Source: Selaginella moellendorffii
Lineage: Eukaryota; Streptophyta; Lycopodiopsida; Selaginellales; Selaginellaceae
Length of the DNA: 64,000 nt
Reading direction: 5' to 3'
Assembly (NCBI RefSeq): GCF_000143415.4
Contig: NW_003314286.1
Location: 621,395 to 685,394 of the forward strand
In this document: one piece after another, positions 55,239-64,000 of the stretch
How positions within the stretch are numbered: the stretch's first letter is position 1
How the letters are laid out: each line of letters begins with the position of its first letter
Program-made: the position numbers and the translations under genes
The notes under the pieces: model-generated
The model's input: only the letters and a program-made list of their open reading frames with translations
The model's database searches: none
What the model was told of the DNA's origin: nothing

Positions 55239-55548
55239 CGCGATTCGCGACTACGCGCTCCGCATTTAGGGTTTAAGCTAGGGCTTAGATGTAGTATCTT
55301 TCGCGAATATCCCAAGCTCTGTCTCGTGGTTAAGTTGTGACTAAAAGCCTCACGTTTTCAAATGGGCGTTTAAGCGGGAGTTTGTCAACGCGGCGCGTGA
55401 CTTGACGTCCGTCAAGTCTAAACGGCAGAAAGGCTATAGAGTAAATAACACACTCAGAACTTTAGGGTTCTTGAGAGCGCTCTCTCTTCTTCTTCCCGGC
55501 TTCCCAGATTTCCCTCTTGCGCGTAGCCTGGCGCTCTAGGCAGGCACA
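55239..55548. promoter_or_regulatory. bidirectional promoter RFC1 / HVA22 with telo-boxes
   Basis: The 310 bases between divergent start codons carry TTTAGGGTTT at 55265-55274 and TTTAGGGTT at 55461-55469. A palindromic TTTCGCGAA at about 55300 is near, but not equal to, the E2F consensus that would suit an S-phase gene. Confidence 0.5.
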
Positions 55549-56738
55549 ATGATCGGATCGTTCGCGACGCGGGGGATAACGTGAGCTCGCTTTCTTTTGT
55601 TTTTATTTCCTTCCCGGACTGAGCGATCCGTGCAGGATGTTCGTGGGGTACCTCTATCCCGCCTACGAATGCTTCAAGGTCGTGGAGCAGCGGAGACCCA
55701 GCGTGGAGAGCCTCAGACTTTGGTGCCAGTACTGGTGAGAAGAATTCGAATTCCGGCACTGTGTGATTCTTGAGTCGGTTCCTCTTTCAGGATTCTCATC
55801 GCCTTGGTCACTGTGATGGAGAGATTTGCTGACACTTTCATTTCGTGGTAAGCACGGTTATTTGTTTTCTTCCGCGGTCAGTCAGAGTTTTTGTCCCGCT
55901 TTGCAGGATTCCGATGTACCAGGAAGCTAAGCTCGCATTCATCATCTACCTCTCGTTCTCAAGAACTCGGGTAAGCAAAATTTCTTCCAAAGGTTTCCTT
56001 AGATTCACAATTCTCCTCTTCCAGGGAACGGCATACATTTACACCACATTCTTGAGACCTTACGTTGCGAGCCACGAGTCCGAGATCGATCAGCACCTAA
56101 ACGAGCTAAGAACCAGAGCTCTTGACTTTGTGGCTGCGTACTGGGAGAGGAGCTCAGCGTTTATGCAAACCAAGTTCTTCGAGATCCTCCAGTACGTTGT
56201 TGCTCAGGGCCATAGGCCAGCAGCTGCACAGCCCCCGCCACCACCGCCACCGCCACCTCCTGCTCAGGTAATTCTCAAGGATTGTTGAGGAGTTTATCAG
56301 AAACTGATGACTTCAAACTTTTCTCTTTTTTAGGATCCTCCTCCTCCTCCTCCTCCCGGCAATTATCCGCCGCCTCCTCAAGTTCCTATCCGACCAACTG
56401 GAGCGTTTTATCCGCCTGCGCTGCCTCCCGGCTACGAGGCATCAGCTCCTCCAGCTCCAGCAGCTCCACCCGCAGCAAATTTCGGGCCAGTGGCAGCGGA
56501 CGCTGGATACAATCCTGGCTTTTATCCTCGCTTTCCAATGGTTCAAAGTCCGCCTGTAGCTCCACAGAACCTGCATACGGTGATCCGCGAGCACATTGAT
56601 CTGGAGGAAGAGGAAGAAGAGATTGTTATGAGGCCAAATGGCAATGCTGCTGGGGTGGTAGCATCATCTTCGTCAGCTGCCAGATACATGACAAGGAGCA
56701 GGCAGCGAGCGACTGCCAGCGGTAATCGAGCTCGGTAA
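55549..56738 (+). CDS. HVA22/TB2-DP1 family membrane protein
   Basis: Six exons: 55549-55580, 55637-55734, 55791-55857, 55907-55970, 56025-56267 and 56334-56738. The N-terminal half is the TB2/DP1/HVA22 domain: FVGYLYPAYECFKVVEQRRP, WCQYWILIALVTVMERFADT, WIPMYQEAKLAFIIYLSFS, GTAYIYTTFLRPYV. It contains the hydrophobic hairpins that wedge into the ER membrane and shape tubules. The C-terminal half is a long Pro-rich tail (PPPPPPPPPP) and an acidic stretch followed by basic RYMTRSRQRATASGNRAR. Long-tailed plant HVA22 relatives (HVA22-like i/j/k) have this layout. Its start faces RFC1. Confidence 0.9.
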
Positions 56739-57257
56739 GAAGCAGAAAGCATTTTTGGGAGCTGGCATGTACAGGGATTGTTTTTTTTTTTGCTCGCCTT
56801 ATAACTTTTTGCCTTCGCAAGCACGCAGGCAAGAAGATCTGTACACATTTAATCATTCCTGCAAATCAAACTTAGTTTTCTCGCCCATCAGTTTGGTGGC
56901 AAGTCGAGGTCAGCCAGCCTTGTCTCTGTATCTCTGCTTGGTTTCCAGGTTCTTCTTTAATAATGGTGCTGGCAAAAGTATGACCGTGTCGATAGAACCT
57001 GGGAGCACTGTTGAAGCACGAGGAGAACTAAGTTGGAAGAAGACACAAGACTTTTTCGTCAAGGTTGGATTTCTAAGAAGCTACGACCCTTTTTTGATTA
57101 AGCTCAATGTGCTCACTCTTTTGGATTGTTCCATGCAGCAGCTTCCTCCACAGGCTCGTGGCAGCATTTAGCGGTGAGTCTATCTTTGCTAGTTTCTGAC
57201 TTTCATTTTCTACAGCTTATTACAAAATAGTGATACCGTCACCCATAGACGAGCACG
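56739..57257 (+). other. 3' flank and spacer
   Basis: Probable 3' untranslated DNA of the HVA22 gene (T-run at 56779-56791) and spacer to the convergent TBL gene. A 138-codon plus-strand frame (56755-57171) has no recognisable domain. Confidence 0.4.
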
Positions 57258-58516
57258 CTATAACTTTTGGCTAACTTCTTCTTGTAGAACATGAAGCAGC
57301 ATTTGGTTCCACATATCGATTGGCCCTGGCAAGCACCAGTGCAGGCAGTCATGGACTACGAGATCCTCCTGACCTCTGTATCTCCCAGGATGTCCATCTG
57401 GCCTCAAGAACATACTCCTGGTGATGTCGATGATCCTGAACTTGGCGCGGCTTTTTCTGGTAAGCACCTCCCTTGACGCTTCAAGTTGTAATCTCCTCAT
57501 CTCGCTTGGCGTCCAAGTGACTTCACTGCTCTGGTTTGCTGTAGGCTTGGTCTTGTTACAGGTGCCACCCGAGTTCCACTGCCCGTGCTCATAGTGCGAC
57601 ATTGCTTCCGTCCGGAGGATCACTAGGCCACTGAAGCCGGCACTGTGAAGCACATATTCCAACGCACTTGCAAACGCCATCTTTAGTCCATATGTGAACT
57701 TCACGTCTGGTAAGCTGCTGTGTGGAAGCTGCTCATTGCGTCCAACTGTGGTGTTCTTGACGTAATAGATGCTTGGCCGGAAGAACCACTGTCCTGCGGA
57801 GATGACCACAATGTCGTACGAGGAAACCTCCGAGGCCCAAACCGCTTCTGGAGTGTCGAGGTGGATCTCAAAGGCCTGGGAGGTTCTCCGGTGCTGGACG
57901 AGCAGCGGCGACCAGAGGATCGCGAGAACGAAGCCGTGAGAGGGGAACTCGAGCTTGATATCCTTACGTCCTCGCGCGTAGAGCTTGCGGGGCGTCTCTA
58001 CCTGGAACACTAGAAAGATCGAGAGGTTGTGTAGCAGAAACGAAAGTTTTACCTGTGATAGAGAGCACAAGAGCGACTGGTGGTGATTCCGGGCCAGCGA
58101 GTCTCCAAGGAACAGTAGCTTCTTACCTCTCACTAAACTCAAGTAGAGACTGGGATCGAAATGTGGCAGCTCGCAACTATCCGGTTTCCATCGCCACTTA
58201 AGGTACTCGTTATCTGGTCTTCCATTCTTCTCGCAATTTTGAGCTGGTTGGATGAACTCGCAGGTCCCGTTTGTGTACAGAGGACGTCCTGTTGGATCTC
58301 GTATCCACTTCCCATGGGAGAGATCACACTCTGTTCCTGCCACTTTTGAGCATTAAATTTTCGCTTTTGTCCATTGCTGTTTGTCTTCTTACCTTCATGT
58401 TTGGTTGTAGGATCCCAAAGTAGGCTCTTGTAGGTGATGAACCACGCTGGACAGATGAAAACGATTAGTCCTGTGAACCTGGAAAGTAGAGTTGGAACCG
58501 ATCTTTTGGCTCTCAT
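57258..58516 (-). CDS. TBL-family wall polysaccharide O-acetyltransferase
   Basis: Three exons, about 58516-58393, 58345-58052 and 58011-57258. Type II membrane start with a hydrophobic segment (LLSRFTGLIVFICPAWFITY). The TBL/PMR5N region follows (ECDLSHGKWIRDPTGRPLYT, C..I....C, DNEYLKWRWKPDSCELPHFD), then the PC-esterase region with the nucleophile motif LLFLGDSLARNH and the DCLHWCLPGPIDMWNQMLL block carrying the Asp-His pair of the catalytic triad. These Golgi enzymes acetylate xylan, mannan, xyloglucan or pectin; the substrate cannot be told from the sequence. Length about 390 residues, a little shorter than many members, but all motifs are intact. Confidence 0.9.
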
Positions 58517-58539
58517 TCGCTTGAGTGGAGTTTACGGGG

Positions 58540-61500
58540 GATTTTGAGAAAAAAGAGAAAAAAGAGAAGACGAAGAATGTGGTCGTTTGGATGTTGTTAT
58601 CCGTTTCAGGGGGCAAGTCATTCTCCTTCGTAGTGGGGCTTTCTCTTTCTTTGGAAATTCTCTTTGGAAATTTCTAACCCTGCTGACAATAATAAAGCGA
58701 TGCATTCAAAATTATAACTTTAATTTGCAGCACAATAATTTGGTTCGCTTTGTTTGTGTGAAAGTTCTGTTTGTAGGTGAACCCTAACTGGGAACTGCAG
58801 ATCTGTCAAGTGGAGGGGTGACAGCAAGTGTGTCCATGAATGTGAGACGATCCCTATTAGACTGCTACAACGTTCTTCATTTTACTGATGAAGACAACAT
58901 AAGTGGATAATTGTTCTGATTTCCATCACAGGATTGTAATATTAAACATACAATGAAAGGATTAGTATTTATTGTGTCTAGCTTTTAAATTTGTCATTAT
59001 TTTCAGTTTCAGTTTGGAAAAACAATTGGAACAAATCATTTGATAGCTGCATTTAAGGCATAAACTCCAAGGCAGCAGTTCCTATTATCTATATCATTAG
59101 GCCAATTGGACTGTATTCCATGCAAATAAATAGTCCAACTCATGCAAAATGCCTATTAGCCATGTCTTCTCATTTTAATACACTTAAATTAAGCTTTTTA
59201 AAGATTATTATAAAATGCCTTACAAGATGGAGGAGGTTTTACAATCTGATGGAGCAACAAGGGCAAGTTTGAAGTTGTTTTTTTCGTAGTTAGAGCCTGG
59301 AAAGTAATGCTTAATGAAGAGTATGTAAGCAATTAAGTTCAAATATAGAGGGAAAGGGTATATGAACAAAAATGCACCTTTTTTTTCCAATTAGTTAAAT
59401 ATTTTGGGATATTTAAGGTTAAATGTCCTCAGGTTTCTGTTAGTCAAAAATCTAAATCCAAGAGCAATATAAAATTACAGTGATTGAGCCAAAGAAGAAT
59501 CAATTGTTATAGTGTATAAGAAGCAATCTATTGAGTAATGAAGCACCTCACAAGGAGTTACTAGGTAACTTATGCTTCCATTGGTTCCTTGTTCTTACGT
59601 GCTAATTGAACATATACTTAAAGTAAATTGTAAAACACTAAATTGTATTATGCTTGGTCTGGTTTTATATGTGTCTAATTCAGGTATAGTTATACTAAAA
59701 GATATAATTACTGGAAAAATGTTTTCAATCTAAAACTAAATCTTAAATATAATTCTTATATATATATATCTTAGAAAAAGGTGTTATTTCATATTCTTGT
59801 AATGATGTTCTTGTTTATAACATTTTATTTGTAGATGATTGCAATAGATGATGACATTCTCAAGATCATTGTTCTAAAAAAAAATTATTCAAGTCTTTTT
59901 GTTATGTGGTTTTTAGAGGGATATAGTTTGCAAATTTTTTACAAGAAACACTTGCTGGAATTTATTCATGAAGAAGATGTTTAAGGGCTTCATTAAAACT
60001 ATAGGGTGGATATTGAAAGTTATGCAACAAGGTTATGAGGTCACTTATCTAGTCAATGATTGCATAGCAAAAACCATTAGAACTAAATATACACCACCAT
60101 AGCAATAGCTAATAAGATCTAGCTAAGACAATCCACTTTAAGATCATCTCACACCATTTATTCTACCTAATTTGGAATTTTCTTGGGTGGGACTTAGGGG
60201 AGTCTAGTGTTATGAAGATCTATGTCATTTGAGGATGATGAAAAGAAACTAGTAAAATATTTAGTAAAACTTTAAATTATGTTTCTGTGGCAAAACAAAA
60301 TTACTATCTACAACAATAAATCAATATGGGGTAAAGCCTCGCAACTATAATTGTGGGCCCAAGGATGGATATGGTCAAGGGAATTTTTTTTTTATGTTAG
60401 TTTCGGCTAATTGCAAGTAGCACAGTTTTTGTGCTCATTTGTTGAGTAAGGTAAGACATAAATTTATATCCAATGACACTATATTAAGTTTAGAGAGAAA
60501 AAGATAACAAGTAATTCTCTAGCTCATGTCATCTCCATAATATTTAACTAAAAGCCAAATTACTCACCTCAAATCTCTCTCTCTTAGTCATACAAAATTG
60601 TGAGAAGGGTTTTTCAATTGTTTGCAAGTGCCAATTATGAAATTTTGGTATTGCTCCTTGAGTAGTTTAATTTAAATTAGTTTTGAGTTTGATCAGAAAA
60701 AAATTGAGAGCTTATTTATGTTATGAATGATATTGTGTTTTCTAAACAACTAATCAGATACTCTAGTGAATATGTGATTGCACATACTTACACTATATAT
60801 TTATACATGTTTGGATTTATATTATTATTTTGAGTTGCATGTTAAATTATTATGCATACAATCACTTTTTGATTATTATATAAGCAATCGAAATGTGATT
60901 GTATATATAATATTTTTGTCATGAGATATGCCATAGGGCATAACACCTCAAATTGTCGTGCAAGACTAATGCCACATTAGCTCAAACATTATAACATAAC
61001 CACAAATCTAGTGAGGGTTTTCTATTATGATTATCTCCTCTCATTTCATGTAGTTGTGGCTCATTTCTCACATTTGCAGCACGCCTTAATAAAAGTATAG
61101 TGCTTCAATCATTATCACAAGTGCCTCTCATTTCTATAAGTGTATTTACCCTAATCTACATTACAATTGATTGGCATAGAGGAGAGTGCAATTGATTGGA
61201 TTGCAAAGCCAATATTTTCACAAGTAAATAGATCTTATTTCAATTGTGTTAAGGTATTAATTCTATTAATTTCTCACATTTTTAATCATGTGCTAAATTT
61301 TTTGGCATTGTAATGATTTGTTGTACAAAATGCTTTTCATGACACTCATCAAAGAAAAAGCCTAAAACACATAGCAGCAACCTTAGCTTATATGGCATCC
61401 AAAAGGTGCTCAAAATCTAATTTGCATGTTGAAAAATATTACACCCTTAAACCCTAAATGTAACCTTGCTAACTTGTTGAAGTTGAAATTTACATAGTGC

Positions 61501-62433
61501 AAAAAATTGTATACATGCCACTAATATGAATTTTGCCATACATATATGGTGAGCACTAATACATGCAAATACATAAAAAAAAATTGTATTAAAAAATATT
61601 ATTTTATATATTACATATGTATGTTACAATAATTTAAGCATAGATGTGATTTTGTTTTATATATTTTGTAGCCTTACACAATTTTTTGCTAAGCCACTAA
61701 CCCTAGGTACACCTCCCCCCAAAATTGTTATCACAAATTGCTTGCTATACGAATCACACAAAATGGATTTAAATAAAAAACACTTAATCAATACTAAAAT
61801 ATACTATAAATGAATACAAAACATATATATATATTCAGATATTTTGCAAAGATAACATTTAAATCAACAGATCATAACACAAGAAGGTGCCAAGCACAAG
61901 AAAAAAGGAAAAAGAAAATAAAAGAGAATCCATAAAAATATTAGGGTATCAAACTCTGTCATTCTTAAGTAATTTAGACAAAATAAGATATAATTATTAA
62001 GATGAAATATAACTATGTTCCATGTTTCCTCATAAAATTCACTGGAGTAAATTATATTATTAAACCAAACGAATAGCAGGCAATGAAGCCAAAGATGGAA
62101 ATAGCCCTTATCCATGACAATTTCAAACTATTATACTCTGTATTCATCTTTCTACAAATTCAATCCTCAAATATTTTTCAAGCACAAACATGCATCATTA
62201 ACTTATAATATAATCATGTCCCATAGAAAGTAGAAAATGAGTAGTATCAGCAAATCATATCTTATATCACGTCCAAAACTTTGATCTATAGATAATATAA
62301 CAATAAAGATTAAGTGAAAGAAAATCAATATATCTTTGAGTATAATATATAAACTTGGTTAAACACCAAGTAAATTTATCATAATATTTTAAGAAAATAA
62401 AAAAATAATATATAAAATAAAAATGTAGAGTAT
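58540..62433. other. 3.9-kb AT-rich gene desert
   Basis: Strongly AT-rich with many short A/T runs and no frame over about 85 codons. No terminal repeats, transposase or polymerase motifs, or tRNA-like boxes were recognised. Probably decayed repeats. The sharp change in composition at both edges contrasts with the GC-rich genes on either side. Confidence 0.55.
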
Positions 62434-63921
62434 TTATTTATTCAAATGTGTTTCCCATGTCTTTACTCTTCCTTCCAAGCTATGTAAAGGTTCCAACAGC
62501 GTCACGACCTGGTCCATACCCGGTCTGAGATGTGATTCCTTCCTTAAGCACTTGAGTGCTACAGCGGCCAGCCTTCTCATCGAGTTTAGCAGCTCTGGCT
62601 CGCTCCTCAGTTCCGAGTCCACCATCTCTTGTAACTTACTCTCCTCGCGCAACAGCCTGGGAATCCATCTTGTGGAGCCATCATTCCTTGCAAGCAGCCT
62701 CTTCATATTCTTGCTTCCAACGAGCAGCTCTAGCAGCACCAAGCCGAAGTCGGCAACATCCCTTTTGATGCACTCGTCCCATTTAGAAGAGTCCAAGGCC
62801 TGTCAAAATAAACAAGAACGAAAGCTATGGACAAAACTGACGGATTTCCTTACCTTTGGCCTATCCAAGCCCAGACCGTAGTCCGAAAGTTTGGCATTGA
62901 AATCCTTGTCAATCAACACACTCGCAGGAGTAAGGTCTGTGTAAACAACCTGCGAGATCAACGTTGAAATCTGAGACGTCAATATATACCTTGCTTGCCT
63001 GAAAGTAAGCTCTCTCGTGTAAATAAGCGAGACCTCTGGCCGCACCAAGAGCGATATTTACTCTCGTCGACCAGTCAAGAGGACGTATATACTGGCTCTT
63101 CGAGAGCAGGACGTTCAGGCCTCCATAGTCACAGTGCTCGAACACCAAAAGCCTCTCCAGCTGCCGGTCTTTGTGCTGTGCAGACGCACAGAACCCGATC
63201 AGTTTGCAAACGTTGGGATTTTGCATCCGTGCAATCCATTTCACCTTGGTGATCCAAGTTTCGAGATCCTGCAAAAACTTCTGACACAAAAGCTTAAATA
63301 GGAACTTTCAAGTACCTGAATACTGTCACGGAGCCTAAACACTGCAACTTCGATCTTCCTCTTTCCAATGTGACGACCATCCCGAATGTGCATGAGGCAC
63401 TTGTACACTTTCCCAAAGACGCCTTCCCTGATGCAGCACCCGGAAGAGAATTCCTGGCAGGCCGAATAGAGCTCCTCAAATCTGAAGTACTTCAACTTCA
63501 CTCCCCATATGTCGGGTGAAACCGGCAGCGAAGAAACGTTCGTTCTTGGCACTAGAGGAGGCACCAGGCAATCATCTTCCAACTCCTTTGGTGGGGGAGG
63601 AAGTGGCAGCGGCGTTCCTTTGAATGTCCCCTTCTCAACCAGCACATACAGCGGCTCCCACTTTGGAAGTGATTCGCAGGATCTTCTCATCGTGTTCTTC
63701 CCACCACCTTCCCATGGATTTCTTCCTGCCAGCGGTATTGAAAGTGTGTGTCTGTGAAGCGGACGAGTTGACGTTGGTGCGTGGATCCATCGGAGGCCTG
63801 GAAACACGGACACCTTTTGAGAACTTCTCATCAGTTCCAAGGATTTCAGGACCAACTCTGCTTCATCCTCAGTTTTCAATGAATGCCGATTCCTGTCCTT
63901 GTGAAACCAGAAGCAGCCCAT
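62434..63921 (-). CDS. receptor-like cytoplasmic pseudokinase
   Basis: Four exons, about 63921-63316, 63268-62990, 62949-62854 and 62801-62434. It starts MGCFWFHK, a likely dual acylation signal for the plasma membrane, followed by a Pro-rich linker and the kinase fold: FRFEELYSACQEFSSGCCI, EGVFGKVYKC, VCKLIGFCA, LLVFEHCDYGGLNVLL, LDWSTRVNIALGAARGLAYL, VLLELLVGSKN and CLRKESHLRPGMDQV. Catalytic residues are altered. The lysine of VAVK is F (VAVFRL), the YRDFKxxN loop reads YTDLTPAS so Lys and Asn are lost, DFG is DYG, and the segment between DYG and subdomain IX lacks an APE motif. RLCK-VII relatives act in immune or growth signalling; this one probably acts as a scaffold. Confidence 0.82.
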
Positions 63922-64000
63922 TCCTGCATCTAGGAGAATGAGGCACCATCAGAAACAGAAAGGTTGAGTACCTCACTCGTAGGAGTTTGAGAACGTGGCA

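Overview
This is a nuclear genomic window from a land plant. Plant-specific families fill it: three intact PPR genes plus four PPR relics, and CRM, Dof, R2R3-MYB of DUO1 type, TBL, HVA22, GDSL and class III peroxidase genes. Introns are mostly very short (about 45-75 bases), several genes are intronless, and a fern/fungus-type cyanovirin-N homology (CVNH) lectin is present. This combination suggests a lycophyte such as Selaginella. That is an inference from gene style; no marker locus was compared.

Layout. 0-6.3 kb: two decayed CVNH copies, one unrecognised multi-exon gene (912-2468, minus), and a decayed block holding a GDSL scrap, a PPR relic, a CRM relic and a second PPR relic. 7.8-10.35 kb: an apparently complete hAT transposon with 8-bp target-site duplication and an uninterrupted transposase. 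11-17 kb: AT-rich repeat country with small direct repeats followed by a tRNA-Met primer site, a 172/91-bp minisatellite, a 5S-rRNA-derived LTR-like insertion and a Ty3/gypsy integrase relic. 17.8-18.3 kb: the one open CVNH gene. 18.4-25.8 kb: nucleoporin NUP214, a TIGR01589-domain gene and a Dof factor. 26-34.1 kb: GDSL lipase, dead PPR, GDSL scrap, live PPR, live CRM gene. 34.8-35.7 kb: cis-prenyltransferase with a one-base frameshift. 38-42 kb: PPR and Golgi GnTII. 42.5-47.2 kb: a PPR/MYB pair duplicated in tandem, with one partner dead in each copy. 48-58.5 kb: dense genes for a TLDc protein, peroxidase (frameshifted), RFC1, HVA22 and a TBL acetyltransferase. 58.5-62.4 kb: AT-rich gene desert. 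62.4-63.9 kb: a receptor-like cytoplasmic pseudokinase.

The main story is duplication followed by partial decay. A GDSL-PPR-CRM block exists in three states (about 2.5-4.95, 24.9-29.4 and 29.5-34.1 kb), and each function survives in only one of them. A PPR-MYB pair at 42.5-47.2 kb shows reciprocal loss. CVNH exists as one open and two broken copies. The genes otherwise work in separate processes: organelle RNA metabolism (PPR, CRM), nuclear pore (NUP214), replication (RFC1), N-glycan maturation (GnTII), wall acetylation (TBL) and sperm-lineage transcription (DUO1-like). I see no operon-like pathway. Exon limits were set by eye from GT/AG sites and reading frame.
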